Below, in pieces: positions 22,890 through 33,689 of a stretch of 64,000 nt of DNA. Position 1 is the stretch's first letter. Each line of letters opens with the position of its first letter. Under the pieces are notes generated by a model. That model made no database searches, was not told where the DNA came from, and saw only the letters and a list, made by a program, of their open reading frames with translations. The translations under genes were made by a program, and so were the position numbers. The stretch is from Prostheceraeus crozeri. Its lineage: Eukaryota; Platyhelminthes; Polycladida; Euryleptidae. Where the stretch lies: contig CAJQUW010002197.1 in the NCBI GenBank assembly GCA_907163375.1, forward strand, positions 472,501 to 536,500, given 5' to 3'.

Positions 22890-25550
22890 CCAAAGCTATG
22901 TCTGCATGGATTTGATGTTAAAAATGCAACTCAAAAGATGTGATTCGCTTATCCGGAAATATTCTCCGGATCCGAAGTGTCCAGAGTAGCGAGACTTTAT
23001 TGTAATTAACATTTTCACTGGCATGGAAAAGTTCGTTAAATTAACTGGACAATTTCTATGATTCTTGTTGACATCTCCAACCGATACATTCCCAGGTTAT
23101 GCCGATGGATATTGGTTGTATGTCAAAGTAAAGTAGCGCAGATTAATTGTCAACACTGTAATTGTGGCTGATAAGAAGTTATTATAAAATAATCAGCGAC
23201 TCTATCAGCTTTTCATCGAAATATGCTTCCGTCAACTCGTCTTAATGATATGACGTTAATTAGATCGGCGTCTAAGTTGACAGATTCGTCGTCAATTTGA
23301 GAAGCAATACAGACATTTCACGTCATTTGATAAGATGACGTTACCCTGGAGACTAACCACTTCTGAGAATATTTTCTGATGTCACGATTGCAGTGTAGTC
23401 ATGACGACCATGCCTGTGTGCTTTCGCTGTACACTGAAGAATGCTCGATTTAAAAACTGTTTCACAGAGTGAAAACATGTGAGTTTTCACCTCCTTTGGA
23501 AATTTGATGACTGTTAATGTTGATTTGCAACTCAACAGCGAGGACGCGGATAGGTGTTGCATTAAGGACTTGCAGGAGAACCTTAATGTGAACTCGTGAG
23601 AATTTCAACAGTTTGGATAAACTGCATGACCGAAATTGCAGATCCTGTACATGAAGATTCAGAACGTTGATGTTGATACTTCGTTATCAGCTATTTATCA
23701 GCGATATTCTCGTGCGTCTCAAACACATTACCCGTTCCTGAGCACAAAAACGTGTAATACTCATGGAGTTACTTGAATATTATTGTCGACAAATGAATTG
23801 GATGTTCGTGCAAGTGAAGTGTTTTGCCAAACGAGTCCCATTGCCCCCTAGTAGGGTGAAGGTTAAGAAACTAAGAAATCAAATCCGACATTCGAGTACA
23901 TTTTGAAATCATCATCACACATCACAGCAGAATAAGTATTACTTTTAGAGCAAATCGTTGTGAGGAAAATCGGCTGATAAGCTGGGATAAAGCTGCAGAG
24001 ACCGGAAAATCCAATGAATGGCCATGACTGCAGCTTGGTGCTACTCATCTTGACCTGGATGATCAAAGACATAAGTTGAATATTTAAGAGCGAGCGAATT
24101 ATCTAACATGCTGACCACTGCCTACCTCACTTACCAAGTGCTGATAGAAGTAAAGATAGAGTAGTCGGATGAGAGTGTTATCTGTCCTTATTCGAGGGAT
24201 AACAGCATCATCATAAACACCCCATTCATGCTTTAATGTATCTTATTTAACCATTGTTGATCTTCATGCAGGGCGAGAGATTATTTGCTATTTGGCGGGG
24301 ACATAACCTTTTCATGAACAATGTCCTTTTGATCAAATTTCGACACGCATCTTTTGTGACAAAATTGCTCAACAAACTTAAAAAAGTAACTTATAAAGAA
24401 AGTAAAACTATTTTAATATTTTCTAATTTTTTAAAAAATTTTAATTTCTTTATCTTATAAAAAAGTTAATAACCAAAAGAAAGAGGAGGTTAATGTCATT
24501 CTAATGACACCACTCCCATCCTTGTACGATGCCTAGAACGCTCGCGCATTGCATTTAAAAAAATGTCTTTCAAAAAAATACGGATTTTGAAAAATTATAA
24601 AAAATTAAAATTTAATTTAATTTTGAAAATAACCTAAGAATGGAAGGGTTAAGAGCCTGTAGAGACATCATCCTAATCACAAACTTTTTATGTCAAACCC
24701 GCGGGTCGGTCGCGTGTTCAACACCGGTTATCACTGTGCATTAATCTCCATTTGCGTTCTTGGTCATATTGTTTTCTTTATAGGTAGTAATCTTGCTTGC
24801 ATTATTTGCCAGATAGCATACCATGTTGCTAAGTATTGAGCCTTTATTAGTAGCAAATGGTTTGAATTAGGCCTAAATGTTTATTTTCAACAAGGCTTAA
24901 AAATCAGTTTATTTGATATCAGCAAATATGTATTTAGCATCATATTATGTTTCAATCACAAGATAATAGGTCACACTAATAAGTCGAAATGTAAATGCTC
25001 TCATTATGTCGGGTATTTGGGGAAGCATTTAACTATTTGGAATTTGATAAATGGAACGCACACATAAATACAAGCTTTATTGAAGCGATATTTCCTAATT
25101 CCCAGACTCGGATATGTTGAAAAACCGCCACGTAAGAGAACGCCATTGCGGTCTATTATAGGCTGTACGGTACTTTATCATTCAAGATTTCTATTTTTAT
25201 GAAGAGGCTACATAAGCTGAACTATATCCCTCCACTTACTTACCATCATAAATGTCAATACGTTATTAAGTATATACCATCAGTTTCTTTCAAAAAAGTT
25301 TCTGTGATGTCTTCTAAAACGTGATAGCAATCTATATTATTTTCAGTTTCCATACGATGACATTATCTTTAATAGATTGATGTCATGGATGTATAGGGAA
25401 TTATCTCGTAGTGATGTTTTAATACTTGATGCTGTAAATCCTGTCTATCAACAATAAAAAGGGTGTGTGTGTTAGATAAATAGTTTCATTAGAAATTCAA
25501 CCTAGTGATGTTAACTACATCACCACTGAGGCGAATGATTTTTACGATAA
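22890..25550. other. Intergenic stretch of 2.6 kb, no gene seen
   Basis: Short frames only. The part at 24380-24620 is extremely AT-rich, with runs of aaattt words on both strands. Confidence 0.4.
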
Positions 25551-25552
25551 AA

Positions 25553-25700
25553 GCGATGTTTGTTTAAGGAAAGCAGTTGTAAACCGCTGCTTTTAGTACG
25601 TTGTGTGCATCATGATGTTGTTTGTTGGAAAAAAAGTTTTTGAAAGTTATGTTAGGACACTCAGGGTACAGCTTTGGATAACCTCGAAACTGGAGTAGCA
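25553..25700 (+). repeat. Short dispersed repeat B, copy 1
   Basis: About 145 bp, beginning cgatgtttgtttaagg and ending aacctcgaaactgg. It is about 75-80% identical by eye to 25950-26092. I do not recognise the family. The second copy has clear target duplications, so this is a mobile sequence and not a local duplication. Confidence 0.75.
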
Positions 25701-25821
25701 ATGTGCATTTCTGCATTAGAAAATAAATGTCATTAAAGAATATCAAATTAAGAATTCTCTGTTATTTATAGTCTGATTAGATATGCATTTAATCTACCAA
25801 CAATATCGAATATAAAAGCAT

Positions 25822-26195
25822 ATAGATGGCGCAATGGATAAGGGTCTGTAGTCCGGCCGCCTGATCGAGCTTCTGAGCAGAGCGAGGTCAAAAATGAGGT
25901 TTTCACACACTGATGCACACCTATTATCATCCTAGTATCTGCGCGTCTGTCGATCTTTGTTTAAGGAAATCAGTTGTAAGCCGCTGCTTTTAGCACGCTG
26001 TGTGTCATAATATTGTTTGTTGTGTAAAAAAACTTTTGCAAGTTATGCTAGGATACTAAAACTGTGACCTTAGCAAAACCTCGAGAAAACAATATCTGCG
26101 TGTCTGCCCGTTCTACCCGGTTCCTCTTCTTGTCAGATAGGATCAAAAGAAAACACATGTAAATGCAATGGGATGCAGACTACAGCGTGCGTACA
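25822..26195 (+). repeat. tRNA-Arg-like SINE, family A, copy 1 (split by repeat B)
   Basis: The head GATGGCGCAATGGATAAGG is close to the D-arm region of a tRNA-Arg and supplies an A box; TAGTCCGG follows. The body continues with AATGAGGTTTTCACAC, CTGATGCACACC, TCTGCGCGTCTG, CCCGGTTCCTCTTCTTGTCA and a tail CAATGGGATGCAGA. Other copies are at 47915-48008 (-), 60326-60420 (+), 60880-61023 (-) and 61600-61781 (-). Repeat B is inserted at 25950-26092. Confidence 0.85.
25950..26092 (+). mobile_element. Short dispersed repeat B, copy 2, inserted in a SINE
   Basis: The insert is 143 bp. It is flanked by tatctgcgcgtctg (25936-25949) and tatctgcgtgtctg (26093-26106), a 14-bp duplication with one mismatch. 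The SINE sequence is continuous without the insert, as other copies show. A duplication of this length and the A-rich 3' end (gagaaaacaa) point to retroposition by LINE machinery. There is no evident A or B box, so the source may be another small RNA. Confidence 0.8.
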
Positions 26196-26425
26196 AGTTT
26201 ACATGTGATCTTTGACATTAAAAAAAAGCACCTTAGAAAAAAAAACGAATAAAACATCTTAGATGGAACATAAGGTTTTGGTGAATTTACCAATGTAGAC
26301 AGAAGTATTTTACATGCTGTAACTATCACGGATCGGAGCGACTAAAACAGCTCTGAGAATTTTAGTCAAACCCTTCCGATGTTCTATCTGCAGCCGAGCC
26401 ACACAACTAGCTATGCGATTAGAAC

Positions 26426-26500
26426 TAGGGTATGGTAGCCATGTTAATAGTGTAGCTTGGCATTGACAAAGGTTGTTGGTTCAAAACCGTCCAAGACTTT
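26426..26500 (+). repeat. tRNA-like SINE head or tRNA pseudogene
   Basis: Reads GGTATGGTAGCCATGTTAAT near the 5' end and GTTGGTTCAAAACCGTCC near the 3' end; the second part matches a B box. The acceptor stem does not pair, so it is not a working tRNA. Confidence 0.45.
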
Positions 26501-27455
26501 ACCGTCTTTGAAACGTCATGCAATCATAACCGACGCTGAAAACTGCTGTTTATTAAAAAATACCTGAATATGCCACTCGTTCAGCTCTTTTCACACGTTA
26601 AAATCTCACAACTTGTTCGTTAATAACATGAATGAATCCTGTGCCTGGATTCTCAAACCATGTGAGTAACATCTGTTGCGGTGAGGTTCAGCAGATCTAT
26701 CATGTATCTATCAGCATAACTGACACATTATTGTTGTCAGTTAGTTCGCTTTAGGTCCAGTTCCTGTTATCAAGGACACGGACGATAGCTCACAAATATA
26801 TTACTGTAGTTTTTTTTATCTCGTTTCCTCCATTTATTCACCACTTGTCTCTAGTCTGCATTGGTCAGCCAAAAGTTAAATATTAAGCTGAAATAATTTT
26901 CAGAGTCTAAAGGAGAAAACTGACAGATGATTTGCTTAGGTTTATTTATAGTCGCATAGATATGTATATTGAAACATTATCTTCTCCATATCCTATGGAA
27001 AAGCTTAATTTCGCTGTCAAAAATGACCTCTAATCTAGCATGTCCGTATAATTAACATGTAATCTTAAAAAATTGACTAGAGTCATATGCTGTCGTTTTG
27101 CCAATTTCCATCGTTAACACTGCGTCAAGTTTCACAATGTAAACACACCCTCATTTGCTTTAAATATCATGTCCACCCTTATCTTTGGTGTTAATATCAT
27201 TGTAATTGCTCAAAGTCAAAGATAAAATTGTTGATTTTTTTCGAATATTTTAAAAAGCATTAAAATCTCTGCGATGTTCGTGAAGCTTTACTTAGACACC
27301 TGCACTTTGTCGGGTTATTGCCGTCAAATAGTCGACTGGTAACATTGCTTCGAATTGTATCATAAAATGTCTCGATAAAAAAAAACAATATTCTTGGCGG
27401 TGATACAATATATCAATTATTCAACACGGAGATAAGAAAGAAATTTAGAGAAAAA
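26501..27455. other. Intergenic stretch, no gene seen
   Basis: Short frames only; nothing recognised. The word ctgacacattattg near 26710 recurs at 60498, possibly part of a SINE tail. Confidence 0.35.
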
Positions 27456-27459
27456 AATA

Positions 27460-27847
27460 TTAACCACGAGAATACGAGCTATCTCCATTCGATGTTTTGG
27501 ACATTATCAACATTTCATTCCTTGTTATATTTTGTTGCGACTCACATAATGATGGTATTTGATTGTCACATATTGGCTTAAACGTTTTTGCAAGAAAGAT
27601 GGTTTTAAATGGTCCTCGCACATAATGGTCTAGATAAACTGATCTACGGAAACCCCAAAATTCACTCTCACCAACATCTAAATCCTGTGTTTCTGTCAAG
27701 ATTTTAGTCGAAAAATCAATAGTCTGACAGTTTGAAAGTAGGCTTATATAGGCATATCCCCACGCCCTGTCATAGGCCATTGATTCACCGGCAAAGTTGG
27801 ATTGAGGCCGAGTTTGAGGAAACCATTTTGACCAGGAATCACTTAGC
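27460..27847 (-). CDS. Candidate host exon, unknown protein
   Basis: The minus strand is open for about 128 codons from 27847 to the stop at 27460. A plausible splice acceptor, GGAAGGCAG, lies just upstream (27848-27856). The peptide starts DSWSKWFPQTRPQSNFAGES, continues MAYDRAWGYAYISLLSNC and later has EFWGFRRSVYLDHYVRGPF. Its aromatic and cysteine-containing composition looks like a folded extracellular or enzymatic domain and unlike translated AT-rich noise. A GTGAGAG donor-like site inside (near 27665) could end the exon earlier. No family recognised. It could also be part of a dead element; I see no terminal repeats around it. Confidence 0.35.
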
Positions 27848-27859
27848 CTGCCTTCCTAC

Positions 27860-29425
27860 GATTGAGCTTCAAAAGATGGACTTCAATAGTTCTCACTAAG
27901 TTTCATCAACCTTTCCATCGTTATCTCCACAAATAAATATTAGTCAACAGTATGGTTCGAAAAACGGTGCGTTTACACTTGCAACCTGATTGCTGACACT
28001 TCAATACATGATGAGCCAGAAAAGAAAGGACAAACAGAGGAAACAAAGCATGTCTTCAATAATCGTGCTTCGTGTGTCACCAGACAATGGTGATAAAGAG
28101 AAATGCATTGACCATAGTGTTGACTAATATTGATTTGTGGAGATACCGGTGTAACGCACGTGTAAACGCACCCTTAAAAGTTTGGTTTGTTCTTTCGTTT
28201 TTATATATTTCCAAATGACTACTTATGCAATATCTATGCAAACTGATTAATAGTTGCTTTGACAATATGCTAACAGCTTTCATAAAGTTTTTTAGATGCT
28301 GTTTAGGTTGATTTGACAGTCTTTCATTATCTCTTATAAGTAAACCTGTTGTATAATTACCTCGCATGTAGTATTTTTCTACATAAGATGAGCTTTCCTA
28401 ATGTTAAAAAAATAGTTGGATTATCAACATGATAAAAATGAGAGTTCTAAAGAAATGTTCTTAAGTGCTTTTAAAGCCTGGTTTTTTTTAAATGTCAAAA
28501 GTAAGAAATGTTTTATTGGCGACTTGCGGCTGACATAAACACTATAAAATTAAAACATAAATAAAAACCGGAGCTGTTGACTTGGAAGAGGAGCTGAAAT
28601 ATTCTAATGTTCCTGTTTATCCGATGGAATACGATAATGATGTCTGTGATAATGGAAGGAGAGTTGAACAATGATCAAAGGAAATCATATGTTTCGATAA
28701 TAACATTCGTCAAAATGAAGCATTGGATTGTTTTATCAACTGACGGCTCATTTATTAAATATACGGAGCTAATTCACGATAACTCTCCTATTGGAGTTTT
28801 GCAACCGTGCTTCTTTCATTGATTGCTTTAAAAGTGAGCTTTTACGCTCTGATGTAAACAAACTAATATTTTTCTTTGATGTAAACAAACTAAACCGTGT
28901 TTCCCTTTGATTGATGAGCATGCACATGTAGTCTAGTTGATTGGCGTTTCAAATGTTGTATTCACAAAGAGAGCAGATTAAATAAGATGAAACAGTAATT
29001 CTACTGTCCATCCATGACTTGCTATATCGAGGCGGATGCAAAGGTTTAAAATGCTTCCATGAAATTGAGAAACTCAGCAGACATAAATAGTATGATGTTA
29101 AACCTCAGACGACCAATGCATAAGACTGAAGACTAACGTTAAAGACCAAGGGTGATTATTTCAATCACCTCAACTTATCGATAATCCTACCGCACATTAA
29201 TGACGGAGGAATGTTAGTGTTACATTTCAAGACTTTTTGAGGATTCTGTTATAATGAAAATATGGCAAAATGGATGAAGATAGTCATAAACTTGTCTATT
29301 ATTACAAATATAGGCCTATACATATGTCCCATCTCTTTGACAATTTGATAATTTTAATGTATAGTGAGTACTTTGGTATTAATTTGATAGTTCTTATTAT
29401 CAAGAAGACATGATGATCCAAATGT
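27860..29425. other. Intergenic stretch, no gene seen
   Basis: Short frames only. A 20-bp phrase with gatgtaaacaaacta is repeated in tandem at about 28850-28895. Confidence 0.4.
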
Positions 29426-29431
29426 ACACAC

Positions 29432-30514
29432 CAGGGATTGCACCGGGTCAAGATCCGGATCCGGGATCCGGCGGATCTGGGTGTAAATATCAGGATCCGA
29501 TATGATATCCGCCCAGATCCAGCGAAGAGCTTTGAAGATAAAATGTTGATCGTCATTAATGCTGTGTGGAAAATCCTATTTAACGGTTGAAGTTATAAAA
29601 GTTATAGAACCTCAAACTAGTTTTCTCGTTACTCACTCAGAGTTGGGAGTGTATGTGGGCACCTAAGAATGCGAATAGAAATCTGAATAGAAATGTTTTT
29701 TCCAGGAATATCTGTAGCTCGATATTGAATGACCATCTATTAAGGTTGCAGAAAAGATGAAGTAACTTTGTCATGCTTTGTTCATTCTAATTGTCATGTT
29801 ACCGTTGTGAGCTTGCAAAAAAGCACCCACTTTACTAATCCACACTAAGGATATCCATGAATTTCAAAGCCAATGACATGACGAAAAATCCATTGTGATT
29901 CTCCAGACTTATGATGCAGGTCCAACTGCTACTTACTAACTATTTAGCGATATACTTACAATGACAAACAATCGCTGTAATTATCAATAAGTTTATCATA
30001 GTGGGATATACGCTTATTAGTTAAAAAAGCACAAATAAAAGCAAGTTTGCTATCTTTCCTTTCTTTTAATTAAGTACACGTGCTTATCGCTATTGAAATT
30101 GGTCTGGATTAATCACTTTTTGATTGACAATCATGGTAAATATAAACTTAATTAATACAGAAATTCAGTTTTAGTTATCATGTCTTAAGAAAGAGTACAC
30201 ATTTCTCTATGCTCGGTCTCAGATTGTATTACCGTTATTTTGAATACTTGTAATCATCTACTGATATTTAGTAATGATACTTCGTAAAAATGGAATAATA
30301 ACAACTGAGAACCAGAGTGATAACTACAGTTGGCGATATCAAAATCCTAGTATTTCAATGTATTTCAATCCTAGTATTTCAACACATAATTTAAAGTTAA
30401 TCTCAGAAACCAGGCTATTCAATATTTCATGATAATGAAAGCGAATTATATGCAATTTTATCACTTTTGATAATAGGATCCGGGATCCGCCCGGGTACCC
30501 GGGTCTAGGATGGT
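29432..30514. mobile_element. Probable hAT-like element with GGATCCGGGATCC subterminal words
   Basis: The left edge is CAGGGATTGCACCGGGTC followed by GATCCGGATCCGGGATCCGG; the right edge has GGATCCGGGATCCGCCCGG then GTACCCGGGTCTAGGATGG. The CAGGG start and mirrored GGATCC/CCCGGG words fit a family of animal hAT MITEs. No matching 8-bp flanks were found and the right end is worn, so the exact limits are uncertain. No coding content. Confidence 0.5.
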
Positions 30515-32450
30515 GAGAAAATGGTGTGAAAAGGTTGTCGATTTATTGGTTAGCTATTTTGAATAGAAAGGATGAAAAATGTTGAAACAACAAAAACAAA
30601 GTCTTCTTTGTTATAAAGCATTTTACATGTAATTCCCAGTATTGGTAATTATTAAAAGTGAAAAGTTAATTGTTAACATTTATTTAAAGTGACTATCCAT
30701 TTATACTCGTTCACGTTCTCTACACCCGGTATTTCTTTCGGCAACGTTCGTCGGCAACCAATGTAATTTACCAATTGTCAGATGAATCATTGTCACCACT
30801 CATTTTCCATTAGATAAAAGTCGTCTATCCGTCTCCAGAACAGATCAGCTTGAGTTCATATTTATGACGCTTTACACAGTTTTCCACTTATTTGGTATCC
30901 GGTGTTTATCTCCAATGCAAATACAAGGATTCAAGCATCCTTATTTGTATTTTCAATTTGCGTCAACACTTCTTCGTGTGAACCTTCCAATGAATTTGAA
31001 CGTATGTCATCTTCATCTAAGACTTTTGTAAACAACTTTTTTTTATCTTTTAGGTCATTCAATCTGAATTCATTCGCGTATTCTGCGTTCTCAGATAATG
31101 GGGAGACTGAGCTCTGAAAAAAGCTTTGTACGGTGTCAATGTGGTTTGTCAATTTTAGTTGATGCACTTACGACTGCAGATGAAAACTTGCTATTTTGAA
31201 AATAATGTAGATAGTCTACTCTCTATCGGAGATCAGGCTACCTAAGATCATAGGTGGATCTTACAGTGTCTTCCCCTCTTTAGAAGTCAGAGACGAGATA
31301 CTTCTTTCATTCCTGTAGCAAGCCGGTTCTACAACAACATTTCCAGACTGCCACGACAGTGATGTACCAATATACGTGCGTACATGTATGTGTCGAATTT
31401 TATTGATATATTTGTGAAATGTGACTTAATCGAATTGTGATTGGATGTAATAATTTTCGATCATCAATTTCGAATGCGAACACTACTTCTACCATAACTA
31501 CACGCTCACTATTGATAAAGCCGGTCAGGCGAAATCACAACTTCGTTTCGGTTGTGGCGGGCGAATCGGTCTCACAACTTCGTTTTCTGCATTATTCACA
31601 CTGCAGAGGGGCAGAGAGAGAGGGGCCCGCGCTCACAGCGCTTTATTTCAACGTACACTACTACAATGCATGATATTGGAGAGATGCGTAGGACATTAGC
31701 AGCAAATCATCTCATTGTAGGAGAATTATGAAGCTTTACGGCTCCACCCGCAATGAACGCATCACAACATTAACAACGCTTCTCATTGAAATTACATTAG
31801 CCTATATAAAGATTTGGTCGCACCCAGCTCAACGTTTTTAACATTTCATGTAGCGGCTAGTCCTCCTGTTAGTCTTAAGTTTGAAATCTTATCTTTACTC
31901 ACCTTGATGACCCATGTCCCCAAGCATCCCAGGGTAGGTCACTCCAGGAAAATCTCATCTTTGTGACTTTTTATAGCTCCTACATTGCATTGTAAATATT
32001 TGCTTATGGATGCTCGACAGAGAAGTACATGGAGCATGAAAACTTAGCCGAAGCCAGCTGATTTTGTTTTGTCTTAACTCGAGCTGAGCAGAAGCTACGA
32101 TGAACATGCTTACTGCTTAGTCAATCATGGCTGGGTCGCTTTCGACCGACTCAGTTAAGCAGCATATTTTATACACATGCTCTTGATTCCATGAGCATTG
32201 AGTATGGATGGCTCACATCACAGACACGAACAGCATTGGGTGAGTCGAGAATATAATAGCGCAATTGAAATCATGTCTCTTTGTTGACTTCCATGGAAAA
32301 GAGTTTCATGTACATGTGTGCATCCTGCAGCGTTCATACAAGTAGACATGGTGAGAAATTTGATGAAGCACAGGCTTCACTGCAATCACCTCACAGATCG
32401 TTTCAAATAAGTCGATTTCGAGATTTTCAGCCGAGTCGATGGGATAAAAT
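30515..32450. other. Intergenic stretch of 1.9 kb, no gene seen
   Basis: Short frames only. The phrase tcacaacttcgttt occurs twice at about 31536 and 31572, in a locally GC-richer segment (31490-31640). Confidence 0.4.
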
Positions 32451-33170
32451 CGGGTGTTATCGACAGTAAATTGGCTTTGGGGCTCCTGTGACTGTATTTC
32501 TTGGTTTTGATATGAACTGTGATATCAAAGCAATCTCTTATTACTCGAATTTGTTAGTTTATCGATTTAAGTTTTGATTCTAGATGTAAAGTAAGGTGTG
32601 TAAACTGTAATGTTCATATAATATTGACACTTTGCAGGGTATTATCGACAGTCCCAAATTGAAGCGTCAAAATTTGCCAGGTATAGTAGACTAAAGACAT
32701 TATATATTTCATGAAACGAAATTTTGCTCATTTGTTGTTTCTTGGATTGTCCGATTAGTTGAAATTTCATAAACTGATAGCAGTCTAGAAAGGTGACGAA
32801 GAGGAAATACTCACATTTTTCAAGCATGCAACGCAAGCGTGTAACGCATGGGAGAGGAACGAAGTTTCGCATTTTTAGACAGTCTAAAGGACAGCAGATG
32901 TGTGAAATTTCGTTCCATGTAATATATGTCCATAATTTTATACTTGTCCTTTTTGATGCTTCTTTTGGGAACTGTCGATGTCGCCCTGAAATGTGTCGAT
33001 ATTATGCGAATATCATTACATGCTTTTCTTACTTTTTACCTAAAATCAGAAATTAAATCGATGGATAAATGGATTCGAGTAAGAGATATTTTGGATATCA
33101 TAGTTCTTATCAAAACCGAGAAATGCAACTTTGGGGCCCTGAAACTGTTTTTGACTGTCGATATTACCCG
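32451..33170. mobile_element. Outer foldback element with CGGGTGTTATCGACAG ends
   Basis: The left end reads CGGGTGTTATCGACAGT and the reverse complement of the right end reads CGGGTAATATCGACAGT. Beyond the tips the arms (about 85 bp) still share inverted words such as ggttttgatatgaactgtgatatc against gatatcatagttcttatcaaaacc. Inside lies a second foldback at 32637-32986 with related tips. No clear target duplication. Superfamily unknown. Confidence 0.7.
32637..32986. mobile_element. Inner foldback element, 350 bp
   Basis: The left end reads GGGTATTATCGACAGTCCC and the reverse complement of the right end reads GGGCGACATCGACAGTTCC. The arms extend about 120 bp (to about 32760 and from about 32868), including a shared ACGAAATTT block. 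The symmetry is visible in the frames too: minus-strand QQMSKISFHEIY mirrors plus-strand QQMCEISFHVIY. It is nested inside the element at 32451-33170. Confidence 0.75.
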
Positions 33171-33177
33171 ACGTTTT

Positions 33178-33207
33178 CCACGATAGGTCTAAGTAGACCT
33201 AGCGTGG
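33178..33207. repeat. 30-bp hairpin
   Basis: CCACG and GGTCTA on the left pair with TAGACC and CGTGG on the right around a 2-base loop with small internal mismatches. It lies a few bases outside the outer foldback. Confidence 0.6.
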
Positions 33208-33319
33208 ATACATGCAAATCTTGTGAAAGCGATATTCTATGAGACAGTAAACAATTATGATAAAATACTGTCTATTTAGTCAGTATCGTGTTGAAAAAAT
33301 GCAGTCTGGTGCCTATTGA

Positions 33320-33686
33320 CAGTAGCATCGATATTACCCGACATTTCTGCATCGACTTCAATGTGACAATATAACTGAAAACAACTAAAGAATTTGACAG
33401 TCATTACTATTCAGTGAAACTACATTCCCCTATGCTATGGAATAATTGCACCTATCTGTCAGATGGCGCGTGAAGGAGCACTGATCGAGGCAACATATTG
33501 TAGAATCGGTGACTCACTTTACGCGTCGATATCTGTCAGGATGAGACAATCAGAAGCGCTCCACGAAGCTTCTGTTGTACCCTTTAGAGTTAGCTACTTG
33601 TTGGTGCATTTTGCTGCACGCATGCATGAGCTCCTAAAGCTTTAAAGCATCATTTTGGAAAAGTGGCTTAACTGTCGATATTACCC
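33320..33686. repeat. Further copies of the CTGTCGATATTACCC tip motif
   Basis: The tip motif recurs as gcatcgatattacccg (33325-33340) and as actgtcgatattaccc (33671-33686), both in the right-end orientation. They may be right ends of related elements whose left ends are lost or overlap the nested pair. Confidence 0.55.
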
Positions 33687-33689
33687 TAT

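Noticed and set aside
29424-30522. 8-bp target duplication for the GGATCC-rich element
   Set aside because: The flanks gtacacac and agaaaatg do not match, so only a probable hAT call is kept.
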